Positions 1 to 6,786 of a stretch of 10,436 nucleotides of DNA are shown here, piece after piece; positions within the stretch are counted from its first letter, which is position 1; each line of letters starts with the position of its first letter. The stretch comes from Candidatus Njordarchaeota archaeon. Its GTDB lineage: Archaea > Thermoproteota > JANJXX01 > Panguiarchaeales > Panguiarchaeaceae. The translations under genes were made by a program, and so were the position numbers. The DNA lies in the NCBI GenBank assembly GCA_029855985.1, contig JAGSHR010000212.1, positions 1-10,436 of the forward strand, given 5' to 3'. The notes beneath the pieces are model-generated. The model saw nothing but the letters and a program-made list of their open reading frames with translations. It was not told the origin of the DNA and did not search any database.

Positions 1-437
1 AAATAATAATAAAGGGGCTTTATCCCAAGTCTATCACGACTAAGAAATAGTATCCCTTTTTTAGAATCATAAATTGCGAAAGCCCACATCCCATTAAACC
101 TATTAACACACTTAAAACCCCATTCCTCGTAAGCATGAACAATAACTTCCGTATCGCTCATAGTTTTAAACCTATGGCCTCTTTCCATTAACTCTTCTCT
201 CAGTTCTATATAATTGTATACTTCTCCATTAAAGACAATCGCGATTGACTCATCCTCGTTGAAAATAGGTTGTCTTGCTACGTCTCTAAGATCAATAATA
301 CTCAATCTTGTATTGCCAATAGAGATCGAATTATTAGCGTAAAAACCTTCATCGTCAGGCCCCCTATGTTTCAAGCTATTAAGCATCTTCTTTATTAGAT
401 CCTCATCCTTAAAATTGAACCCACAAATACCACACAT
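1..437 (-). CDS. asnB: Asparagine synthetase (glutamine-hydrolysing), N-terminal part only
   Basis: The first 145 residues of a class II glutamine amidotransferase are present; the rest, including the ATP-dependent synthetase domain, lies beyond the left edge. The protein begins MCGICGF, and Cys2 becomes the N-terminal nucleophile after Met removal. This fixes the start at 437 and rules out the in-frame GTG nine bases upstream. Visible glutaminase motifs are HRGPDDEG (24-31), RLSIIDL with Arg44, NGEVYNY (70-76) and SDTE with Asp95. SRDRLGIKPLYY (133-144) leads toward the synthetase domain. The family transfers ammonia from glutamine to aspartate, making asparagine in the cytoplasm at the cost of ATP. 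Some relatives act in surface-polysaccharide pathways, and without the C-terminal half that cannot be excluded. It diverges from the gene at 589, and no strong ribosome binding site is visible. Confidence 0.93.
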   Translation of the reverse strand, partial: MCGICGFNFKDEDLIKKMLNSLKHRGPDDEGFYANNSISIGNTRLSIIDLRDVARQPIFNEDESIAIVFNGEVYNYIELREELMERGHRFKTMSDTEVIVHAYEEWGFKCVNRFNGMWAFAIYDSKKGILFLSRDRLGIKPLYYY

Positions 438-504
438 TTTTTTCACGCGATTAAATGTATTGAGATTCAGCATTTACCTTAGTTAGGTGATATCTTTTTT
501 TAAT

Positions 505-514
505 ACTTATAAAG
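505..514. promoter_or_regulatory. Palindromic TATA-like element between divergent genes
   Basis: ACTTATAAAG sits almost midway between the divergent starts at 437 and 589. Its TTATAA core is self-complementary, so it could bind TBP in either direction. Start sites about 26 bp away would give leaders of roughly 50 nt on both sides. ATATCT (490-495) and AGATAT (515-520) flank it as an inverted repeat. The promoter role is inferred from composition and position. Confidence 0.4.
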
Positions 515-588
515 AGATATTTGTTAATTCTATAGAGTTTTTAGTTAATGCATTTTTTACGTTAGTTCCTTTGTGAGGTTCGAATCAA

Positions 589-2523
589 ATGAGATGGTCA
601 AGAGCACTGTTTGCTGCCAGTTTGATAATGCTTATGGTTATGTCGAGCTTTACAATGATAACTATGGCCTCCAATTCTAGCAACGAAATTATTTCCACAA
701 ATTCAAACGGTGCGTCCCATAGCTATCCTATGTTTCATCTTTTGGGTTTTGATTACAATGTGAGCATTTACTCGACTAGAACAGTTACTGTTAGCCCGTA
801 CGGTGTTATGACGTTAAACGATACAGTCAAATTTGAGAATAAGGATATTAGGGAGTTTAATGCTTTCCTAGTCTTTTACAAGTTAAGTGAATTGGCAGAG
901 TTGTACAATTTAAGAATATTGGGCATCTCTGACTTGGGCTACAAGAAGCAACTGCATTGGTACCCGTACATGCAGATTGGAGATTATATTGGGTTTGTTG
1001 TTATCCTTGGTCAATACGTGAAGAAGGACAGCAGTTACACAGTTTCAATCTATGCAAACATTAGACAACTGCCAAGCTTTGAGTTAGAGGGGGATTCTCT
1101 CGTTTTCTCTTTAAAGTTCTCGCAAAAAATATTGTTGCCTTACCTCGTGAATGATCATATTACATACTTTAAGCTTCAAGACAGCCAAGCTCACTTATTG
1201 ACAGACAGGATAACACCTTCAAACGGAACCAAAGAGGGCGAAACAATATACAAGTACGCCTTTTCAGGAGAAGTCCTATTTAACATGTGGTCTCCGAGTG
1301 ATGAAACTATCGTTAATCTTTATTGGAGAACAACCACACCCATAATGTATGTCTCCCAAGTAAACCGTGATTTAACATTCACGATCACAGGAAAATTGTT
1401 AATCAAAGACACATTTTACTTTAATGTGATTTCTCCTAAAGCCACAAAGCCTCCCGCCTATGCGACATGGAGAATCACGGATGTCGTTATTGGCCTACCG
1501 AAAGGAGTTTCTGACCCAATAGCCTCTGATGATCTAGGTAAAATTACCGTTGCAAAGACGGCTTCAGAACTGATACCAGAGGATTACGATGCATACCGAG
1601 TAAGCTTTAGGACACCTCTAGTTTATGACGGTCCATATAAAGTTACATTGGAATATGAGCTGGATAGCGGAAATAGGTGGTTTAACTATAATGATACTCA
1701 TTGGAACGTGACGATTCCCGCTATCCCGATAATTAACTCCACAGTTCTAGCTGTGAGATTCTCCATATCATATCCATCAGAATATAGGGTCGCTCAAATC
1801 TCTGGAATGGAGATCAAAAACTATACAGAGTACGCTACTGTTGGATCCCTGGGATTAGTGGTCTACACGACTAAGACTTTCAGTGTAACGAGTGTTGATC
1901 CTGATGAGAATAGGTTGCTAAGGATTGTAATTGAGACTAACTATATGCCACTATTTGACTTAACCGTAAGATTGTTTGTGATAGTTTTCTTCTTACTGAG
2001 CATATTGAATTTGAGTGTGAGCGAATACATAAGGAGAAAGGAGAAAGAAAAGGCAGTGGAATTGACTATCGAAGAAAAGAAGGAAATGGAGTCAAAACTG
2101 AACAAGTATTTGGTTTTGTATGAGGAGTATGTCGCTGCAGAGGAAGCATTGGATCAATTTATTCAATCTAAGCTAACTGTGAGGAAGTCCCCAAAAACAA
2201 TTAGGGATAACTTGACGAGGTTGTTGAATACAACCAAGAAGTACAGGGACAGATTAAAGTTGTTGGCAAGAGAATTAAGTGCTGACAGGGATGTTTACAA
2301 GATAGCCACTGAGTTAAGCAACTTAGAGGACAAGATAAACTTTACGAGAAGAGAGCTTATAATGGATTGGTCAAACTTCCTCGGGGGCAAACTTGGCAAG
2401 AAAGAGTTACTTGTGAGGGCCGAATCCCAGTTTAATGACATTAAGAGGTACAAGCAGTCTAGAAATAGGTTGTTGAATAGGTTGAGAAATATTTATATCG
2501 TAAGGTATGCGAAAAAGAAGTAA
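589..2523 (+). CDS. Ribophorin I-like membrane-anchored extracytoplasmic protein
   Basis: A 644-residue protein with an N-terminal signal sequence or anchor (about 5-27), a large external region (about 28-455), one transmembrane helix (about 458-479) followed by basic RRKEKEK, and a 165-residue charged helical tail. Eukaryotic ribophorin I, an oligosaccharyltransferase subunit of about 600 residues, has the same plan. Aligned from memory, local segments agree in order: FNAFLVFYKLSELAELYN (90-107), IGLPKGVSDPIASDDLGK (301-318), FRTPLVYDGPYKVTLEYEL (340-358), and in the tail FLGGKLGKKELL (597-608), against VAGKLKKDTYI in human RPN1. The external part carries many N-x-S/T sequons (for example Asn57, 77, 212, 368, 373, 383, 411). 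If homologous, it may assist N-glycosylation with an STT3/AglB enzyme encoded elsewhere. GAGGT at 575-579, nine bases upstream, supports this ATG. The alternative is an unrelated beta-sandwich surface protein. Confidence 0.68.
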   Translation: MRWSRALFAASLIMLMVMSSFTMITMASNSSNEIISTNSNGASHSYPMFHLLGFDYNVSIYSTRTVTVSPYGVMTLNDTVKFENKDIREFNAFLVFYKLSELAELYNLRILGISDLGYKKQLHWYPYMQIGDYIGFVVILGQYVKKDSSYTVSIYANIRQLPSFELEGDSLVFSLKFSQKILLPYLVNDHITYFKLQDSQAHLLTDRITPSNGTKEGETIYKYAFSGEVLFNMWSPSDETIVNLYWRTTTPIMYVSQVNRDLTFTITGKLLIKDTFYFNVISPKATKPPAYATWRITDVVIGLPKGVSDPIASDDLGKITVAKTASELIPEDYDAYRVSFRTPLVYDGPYKVTLEYELDSGNRWFNYNDTHWNVTIPAIPIINSTVLAVRFSISYPSEYRVAQISGMEIKNYTEYATVGSLGLVVYTTKTFSVTSVDPDENRLLRIVIETNYMPLFDLTVRLFVIVFFLLSILNLSVSEYIRRKEKEKAVELTIEEKKEMESKLNKYLVLYEEYVAAEEALDQFIQSKLTVRKSPKTIRDNLTRLLNTTKKYRDRLKLLARELSADRDVYKIATELSNLEDKINFTRRELIMDWSNFLGGKLGKKELLVRAESQFNDIKRYKQSRNRLLNRLRNIYIVRYAKKK

Positions 2524-2560
2524 ATCTTTTCCACCTTTTTATAATTTTTAGGTGTACCTC

Positions 2561-3106
2561 ATGGAAAAAGAAGAAGAGTTGGAAGAAGAGGACCTGTTAT
2601 CGGAAAAACTCGATTTATTTACCTTAATGTCTATACCGACTAAGAAGCTAGTTTCTTATATAAAGCGTTTTCTTAGGCACGGGAAAAAAGAAGTAGGTAT
2701 TGTGATTGACGGTCCAAACCTCCTAAGGAAGATCGATGGGAAGCATGTTGCGCTAAAGGATATAATTGAGAAGGCCGAGAGGATAGGAAGAGTTTCGAAA
2801 TCCATTGCTGTTCTCAGTCCAGATGCTCCCCAGTCTCTAATAAAAGCTTTGAATAATAGTGGCTTTGAAGTTTTAATTCCACCGGGTGACGTTCACGTTG
2901 CAATGGCCACAGAGGTCATGAAGATGTTGAAGAAGCACGATATTGATGTAGTGATTGTTGGAAGTCGGGACACTAGATGTCTTCCAATATTGCAAAAGAT
3001 AAAAGAGGAGGGTGCTATTTCAATCATAATGGGGTTCGAGCCTGGTTTCGCGGTTGCTTTAAAAAATGCGGCAGATGACATTATTTACCTAAAGTTATAT
3101 AGCTAA
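2561..3106 (+). CDS. NYN/PIN-like nuclease-fold protein with altered acidic residues
   Basis: 181 residues with a very acidic N-terminus (2-12) and a core from about 43 to 180 that reads as an archaeal NYN (LabA-like, TIGR00288-type) domain. VGIVIDGPNLL (45-55) carries the first acidic motif with Asp50 and Asn53. GSRDTRCLPIL (134-144) occupies the usual RDxDFLP position, and FEPGFAVALKNAADDIIYL (159-177) matches the family's C-terminal signature. NYN domains are metal-dependent RNases of the PIN-like superfamily. Here the usual VDV aspartate appears as His112 and the second aspartate of DxD as Arg139, while Asp50, Glu118 and Asp137 remain, so activity may be reduced or lost. An in-frame GTG at 2552 is more likely part of the ribosome binding site AGGTG, which lies six bases before the ATG at 2561. 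The gene follows the ribophorin-like gene by 37 bp, possibly in one transcript. Confidence 0.8.
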   Translation: MEKEEELEEEDLLSEKLDLFTLMSIPTKKLVSYIKRFLRHGKKEVGIVIDGPNLLRKIDGKHVALKDIIEKAERIGRVSKSIAVLSPDAPQSLIKALNNSGFEVLIPPGDVHVAMATEVMKMLKKHDIDVVIVGSRDTRCLPILQKIKEEGAISIIMGFEPGFAVALKNAADDIIYLKLYS

Positions 3107-3202
3107 AAAACATCTTTCGTATTTTTGTATTGTTAATGTTTGTGAGTCAAAGATTGAATAATCTAAATAATTAATTTCATTATTGTGTAGGGGTGCTAGT
3201 AA

Positions 3203-3598
3203 GTGGCTGTTAAGAAAAGTGAATTGAGTATCCTAACGGTTTTTGCTTTCTTGGCTATTGCCCTAGAGACTTATTTAGCGTCGATTTATGGGATTTATGG
3301 TGACGAGTTGATTTATTTTGTTGCGATAAGCTTGACTTCGTTGATAGGTTTTGAGGCGTTGGGGTACATAACTATTGACTACTTGAAAAAAGCAATGCTG
3401 GTTAAGCATGAATGGGAGGTCCCGTTGATTTCGTCAATTATTGTGATTATTGTCCAAGTGTTGTTTTTCTTGTGGATATTTAGCTTAGTTATTGTTCACC
3501 CTGTATTCGTAGGGAGAACATTGGATGCATTTTCGTTTTCACTTGTCATGTCATTTATGATACCTGGGCTCATAGTGGCTTACTTTAGTAAAGAGTGA
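3203..3598 (+). CDS. Small four-helix membrane protein, function unknown
   Basis: A 131-residue hydrophobic protein I do not recognise. Four membrane segments are apparent, at about 9-30, 35-57, 73-98 and 107-128, with short charged connections (DYLKKAMLVKHEWE at 59-72 between the second and third). There is no signal peptide beyond the first helix and no evident catalytic motif. The GTG start is preceded by GGTG at 3192-3195, seven bases away, which fits the ribosome binding sites of neighbouring genes. It follows the NYN-domain gene on the same strand after 96 AT-rich bases, enough for its own promoter. Downstream T-rich runs near 3609-3632 may end the transcript. A small integral membrane protein is certain enough; its role is not. 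Confidence 0.75.
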   Translation: MAVKKSELSILTVFAFLAIALETYLASIYGIYGDELIYFVAISLTSLIGFEALGYITIDYLKKAMLVKHEWEVPLISSIIVIIVQVLFFLWIFSLVIVHPVFVGRTLDAFSFSLVMSFMIPGLIVAYFSKE

Positions 3599-3774
3599 GT
3601 TCTCTTTCTAGAACCTTCTTTTTCCCTGTTTTTAACTGGGTAAATTTTTGATTTCTCAGATCCACTTTGTTGAGTTAAAATAAATAGACGATTTGTTTAA
3701 ATATTGTTTGTTTCCAAATAATTTTTCCATTGGGAGTGTATTTCTCAGTTTAACAGATGTAGCGTTATTTTGAA

Positions 3775-3786
3775 TATTTTTAAATT
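3775..3786 (+). promoter_or_regulatory. TATA-like promoter element for the gene at 3840
   Basis: ATTTTTAAATTT lies about 60 bp before the ATG at 3840. A start site near 3806 would leave a leader of about 35 nt containing the strong ribosome binding site. The preceding 3599-3770 is AT-rich without a supported gene. Assigned by composition and spacing only. Confidence 0.35.
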
Positions 3787-3839
3787 TGCATTTCGAGAGA
3801 TTATTTAATAGGGGGTTCACGAAATAGAGGTGATTTACC

Positions 3840-4403
3840 ATGAGCAATCTGATGGATGAGGAAGAGGAGGAAGAGAGGTACACAATGTTACCCTATGGTA
3901 GCTACTCTATTGATGCAATTATACTTAGAGTTAAAACCAATAAGGCTAAGGATTGGATAGAGAAGTTTTTGGACGAAATTGACGATCTCGTCCCTGTTAA
4001 GGTCATGATTCGCGTGAACCCCTATAGAACCCTGCAATTATTATGGTTCGAGCACTTTAGAGTGGCCTTAAGAGGACAAAACTTGAAGAAATTCCTTGAA
4101 ATAACAAACATTATCGATGAGATTCCAGCTGAACTCATAGACAACAAATACATAGAGAAAGGGGTTAGAGTCATACCCATAGCCCCAACATGGATACCGA
4201 GAAACAGAGTTCTCCTAGAATTAATACTAGAGTACCTATTAGGTCGCGTGCCAGAGGACCTGGTTAAGAAGGTGTTCTACTCAGCTTTCATAAAAATGTT
4301 TGACAGAAAATCAATAATCTACTTGAACGTATCATATTACCAAAAGAATAAACTGGAAGAAAACGTGGATGTAGAAAGCGGAGAGACAAGCGAACGAGAA
4401 TGA
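3840..4403 (+). CDS. Acidic-N-terminus protein of unknown function (187 aa)
   Basis: I do not recognise this soluble-looking protein. It begins with an acidic run (MDEEEEEE, 5-12), followed by a compact mixed alpha/beta region. Features include DAIILRVKTNKAKDWIEKFL (25-44), an Arg- and Trp-containing stretch around 58-75 (VNPYRTLQLLWFEHFRVALR), IPIAPTWIPRN (112-122) and a helical part ending near 165. The last 20 or so residues are polar and probably disordered. There is no Cys-rich site, nucleotide-binding loop or membrane helix. GAGGTGAT at 3827-3834, five bases before the ATG, is one of the best ribosome binding sites in the window and fixes the start. It is followed by tRNA-Leu on the same strand after 80 bases. 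The conserved-looking core suggests a real lineage-specific gene. Confidence 0.8.
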   Translation: MSNLMDEEEEEERYTMLPYGSYSIDAIILRVKTNKAKDWIEKFLDEIDDLVPVKVMIRVNPYRTLQLLWFEHFRVALRGQNLKKFLEITNIIDEIPAELIDNKYIEKGVRVIPIAPTWIPRNRVLLELILEYLLGRVPEDLVKKVFYSAFIKMFDRKSIIYLNVSYYQKNKLEENVDVESGETSERE

Positions 4404-4440
4404 AAGCAATTAATTATTTCAAACCCTTATTTGGTAAAAT

Positions 4441-4448
4441 TTTATAAC
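4441..4448 (+). promoter_or_regulatory. TATA-like promoter element of tRNA-Leu
   Basis: TTTATAAC lies about 40 bp before the mature tRNA 5' end at 4484. Transcription starting about 26 bp downstream would give a short leader for RNase P to remove. The spacing and composition are typical of archaeal tRNA promoters; the assignment is inferred. Confidence 0.5.
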
Positions 4449-4483
4449 TCTTGTTCTATACATTAAATCATTAATTACAAATC

Positions 4484-4569
4484 GCGGGGGTTCCCGAGCG
4501 GTCAAAGGGGCCAGATTCAGGCTCTGGTGGCGTAGGCCTGCGAGGGTTCGAATCCCTCCCCCCGCACCA
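4484..4569 (+). tRNA. tRNA-Leu (anticodon CAG), CCA encoded
   Basis: A complete class II cloverleaf with no intron. The acceptor stem GCGGGGG (4484-4490) pairs with CCCCCGC (4559-4565), followed by discriminator A and an encoded CCA (4567-4569). The anticodon stem CCAGA/TCTGG (4511-4515, 4523-4527) closes the loop TTCAGGC, giving anticodon CAG at 4518-4520, which reads CUG leucine codons. The long variable arm (about 4528-4541) is the hallmark of leucine and serine tRNAs. The T arm is GAGGG, TTCGAAT, CCCTC. The tRNA ends only 12 bases from the stop codon of the convergent gene at 4582, so its transcript probably terminates within that gene's end, where the plus strand has the run CTTTTTCTTTAA (about 4584-4595). 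Confidence 0.97.
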
Positions 4570-4581
4570 AAAAGTTTTGAG

Positions 4582-5064
4582 TTACTTTTTCTTTAATTCA
4601 AAGAGGCATCGTCCTTTGACTTTTGTTAGTGGGATGGAAACCTCGTATGACTCGTTTAGCATTGAGTTTATGATCTGTTTTATTAATTCTGGGAACATGC
4701 AGAGTGTACCTGGCAGCTCGGCTCCGCCTACACCAATGGGGCAAAATTTGCACTTGTTGGTTTCTATGGCTATATCTATTTTATCGTTTTTTAGTGAGAT
4801 GAGGGGCTGTGGGAAGGGATCCAGCTCGTTTATTAGGATCTCCATGACTTTTTTGATTTTCTCTTCTTCGCTCATGTTATCGTTGATCGCCGTGGGGTAT
4901 TTGAATTTAAGGTATTCCACTAGGTTTTTTGTTACTTCTGGTATAACGAGGTTTAAGGCTCCTTGGTTTAGGTACCCGTGTTCTGCCATTTTACCGAGGA
5001 AGGTTGCTACAAGTATGTGTATTCCTGTTAATTTCCTTTCAACAACTTTATCTACAATGTTCAT
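4582..5064 (-). CDS. Cysteine-cluster V4R-like domain protein (160 aa)
   Basis: A single-domain protein with an N-terminal helical part and a C-terminal module bearing four cysteines: Cys105 and Cys108 (NKCKFCPIG), Cys122 (LCMFPELI) and Cys153 (KGRCLFELKKK). The sequence KC, then C-x-F, a helix, a beta pair and a final C-x-F resembles the metal- or ligand-binding V4R (4-vinyl reductase-like) domains of archaeal and bacterial sensors. The end of the regulator at 9623 has the same arrangement. A role in binding a metal or small molecule is inferred; no enzyme motif is seen. A GTG nine bases upstream (5073) is in frame but forms part of the binding site AGGTG, placed six bases before the ATG at 5064, so the ATG is preferred. 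It diverges from ndk across a 166-bp region holding a palindrome. Confidence 0.8.
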   Translation of the reverse strand: MNIVDKVVERKLTGIHILVATFLGKMAEHGYLNQGALNLVIPEVTKNLVEYLKFKYPTAINDNMSEEEKIKKVMEILINELDPFPQPLISLKNDKIDIAIETNKCKFCPIGVGGAELPGTLCMFPELIKQIINSMLNESYEVSIPLTKVKGRCLFELKKK

Positions 5065-5120
5065 TATCGGCACCTAGTCTAGGTTAATTACCATTTTTAA
5101 TTAAATCATAAGTGAAGCAT

Positions 5121-5138
5121 ATTTAGAATTATCTAAAT
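5121..5138. promoter_or_regulatory. 18-bp perfect palindrome between divergent genes (possible operator)
   Basis: ATTTAGA, spacer ATTA, TCTAAAT: two perfect 7-bp arms between the V4R-like gene (start 5064) and ndk (start 5231). It is too AT-rich and short-armed for a terminator, and its position between divergent starts suits a dimeric repressor site. The octamer ATCTAAAT recurs at 3161-3168 upstream of the gene at 3203. Chance occurrence in AT-rich DNA is possible. Confidence 0.35.
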
Positions 5139-5170
5139 TTCCATTATATGGTTTTTTATCGATTATTGAA

Positions 5171-5181
5171 GATTTTTTAAA
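5171..5181 (+). promoter_or_regulatory. TATA-like promoter element for ndk
   Basis: The ATTTTTTAAAC segment is centred near 5177, about 55 bp before the ndk start, and predicts transcription from about 5203. The run continuing through the membrane protein and map has no other evident promoter, so it may drive all three genes. Assigned by composition and spacing. Confidence 0.35.
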
Positions 5182-5230
5182 CTAGGTTTTTTACTGTTTT
5201 TCTGCAAAAAAGCGTTTGGGGTGATTAAAA

Positions 5231-5689
5231 GTGGAATTTGAGTTAGAATTCGTTATGATAAAACCAGATGGTGTGGCTAGAGGTCTGGTTGGAGAGGTCA
5301 TTTCTAGAATCGAGAAGAAAGGATTGAAGATTGTGGCAATGAAAATGATAAAAATGAGCAAAGAGCAGGCGGAGAAACTCTACGAGGTCCACAAGGGTAA
5401 ACCATTCTATGAGGGATTAATCAAGTATGTTACATCTGGTCCCGTGGTTGTAATGGTTGTTAAAGGGCCTCAAGCAGTAAAGGTTGTTAGAAACTTGATT
5501 GGGAGCACTAACCCTATCGAGGCTGCATTTGGAACAATTAGGGGTGACTTTGGATTAGACATTGGGAGGAACATTGTTCACGCAAGTGATTCTCCAGAAA
5601 ACTCGTTGAAGGAGAGAAGTATATTCTTTAAGGAAGATGAGTATATAGAATATGATAGAACAGATGACGTTTGGTTGTTTGAGCAATAA
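5231..5689 (+). CDS. ndk: Nucleoside diphosphate kinase
   Basis: A full-length enzyme of 152 residues, the usual size. It moves the gamma phosphate from ATP to nucleoside diphosphates through a phosphohistidine, balancing the cytoplasmic NTP and dNTP pools. Diagnostic residues are Lys11 in [11 protein letters not shown], Arg87 in [11 protein letters not shown], Arg104 in GTIRGDFG, Asn114, and the catalytic His117 in NIVHASDS. The alanine after the histidine replaces the commoner glycine and is frequent in archaea. DVWLFEQ forms the C-terminus. The GTG start is supported by GGGGTGAT at 5218-5225, five bases upstream. The next gene begins 20 bp downstream on the same strand, suggesting co-transcription with the membrane protein and map. 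Confidence 0.97.
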   Translation: MEFELEFVMIKPDGVARGLVGEVISRIEKKGLKIVAMKMIKMSKEQAEKLYEVHKGKPFYEGLIKYVTSGPVVVMVVKGPQAVKVVRNLIGSTNPIEAAFGTIRGDFGLDIGRNIVHASDSPENSLKERSIFFKEDEYIEYDRTDDVWLFEQ

Positions 5690-5709
5690 TAACGCGAAAG
5701 TGTTTTAAA

Positions 5710-6786
5710 ATGGGGGAAGAAGACGACATAGATGTTTTCAAGTGGGTTGATATTGAGGAAGTAAGGCAATCACTAAGAAGGGAAAAACTAAGAGAGGAAG
5801 TCGTTGAAACGTGGTATAGAGTGCTTGTAGACCTTCAAGGTATCCTCCTAGTTCTATATTTTTTAATATTAACATATCTTATTCCTATCAATGTGGATTT
5901 GATGGGGTTACCTCACGCTGTTGTTAGGTCTATTATTCTTCCAATACTATTGGCTCTACCTTGGATGATAATTTACTATGGAGGTCTAGACAAGTGGGCT
6001 AAAACGTATAAGTTAGTGAACGTGTACTTAACGAGAACAAGTTATTTTTATAAGGTTTTCTACGTTGTAAACGCTGTTTTTATCTATCTGATATTGGTTG
6101 TGCCTCTTCTAACCCCTGTTTTATCAATGCTCTCTCTCATATACTTTATTCTAATTTTAACCCGCAAGTTCGAGAAAAAGAAGATTAAAATCTTGGTGCT
6201 TTTGTTAACGTTTTCGCTCTATGTACTCGTATTCTATTATTTCCTGGAACAGCTTTTCCTAATATACTTTGAGTTTGTTTTGAAAGTTTTGCTTCCGTTC
6301 ACATTAAGCTTTTGGGTTGGGAATATATACACGATATATTTGATTAGCTTGATGATTGCTTCAATGAACGCCCTAGGCAGTTTTATTAGGTTCATATATG
6401 AGGGTGCTAAGCAGTTTGATGAAACAGTAGAAATTCCTGTTAAATCCATATATGCCATAGAGGGCTTATATTTACTCGCGATGTTAGCAGTTCAATTTTT
6501 AGTAGGCTTAGATCTAACAACTGTGTATCTTGGTGTTTTAACTTTATCCGTGATTGAGGGAATACTTAGAAGATTAAAGGGTTTACGGAAAGAAAGTGAA
6601 TTAGAAGGGCTCGGTAAGTTTTCAAAGTGGATTGTATACATTATCTTTCTTGGAATAGAGTTAACTAGAAGGTACGTGTTTTTTAACCCCCTATTACAAA
6701 TAATACCAATTGGTCTTGGTGGTTTCGTGTTCGGAGTTGTATTCTTGTTTGCTTATAAGAAGGCGGGCGAGATAAAATGGCATTAA
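5710..6786 (+). CDS. Polytopic membrane protein, about ten helices, function unknown
   Basis: A 358-residue integral membrane protein I cannot assign. It starts with a charged cytoplasmic segment (1-37, acidic then basic). Hydrophobic segments follow at about 39-60, 71-91, 114-133, 134-151, 158-180, 183-203, 204-226, 248-265, 268-286, 306-325 and 329-349, so ten or eleven helices. Basic loops at 152-159 (RKFEKKKI) and 287-295 suggest cytoplasmic sides. No transporter signature, heme ligand pattern or catalytic motif stands out. The sequence before the ATG has only a weak ribosome binding site, in keeping with coupling to ndk, whose stop is 20 bp upstream. Its last codons overlap the start of map by 10 bp, which argues for a shared transcript. 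Confidence 0.85.
   Translation: MGEEDDIDVFKWVDIEEVRQSLRREKLREEVVETWYRVLVDLQGILLVLYFLILTYLIPINVDLMGLPHAVVRSIILPILLALPWMIIYYGGLDKWAKTYKLVNVYLTRTSYFYKVFYVVNAVFIYLILVVPLLTPVLSMLSLIYFILILTRKFEKKKIKILVLLLTFSLYVLVFYYFLEQLFLIYFEFVLKVLLPFTLSFWVGNIYTIYLISLMIASMNALGSFIRFIYEGAKQFDETVEIPVKSIYAIEGLYLLAMLAVQFLVGLDLTTVYLGVLTLSVIEGILRRLKGLRKESELEGLGKFSKWIVYIIFLGIELTRRYVFFNPLLQIIPIGLGGFVFGVVFLFAYKKAGEIKWH

Noticed and set aside
3656..3883. Minus-strand open frame of 75 codons in the 3599-3839 gap
   Set aside because: It opens with a serine run antisense to the glutamate codons of the gene at 3840, and no ribosome binding site or domain supports it.
4577..5077. Plus-strand open frame of 166 codons
   Set aside because: It lies opposite the V4R-like gene, has low-complexity Ser/Phe-rich content and no ribosome binding site, and the minus-strand frame has clear domain character.
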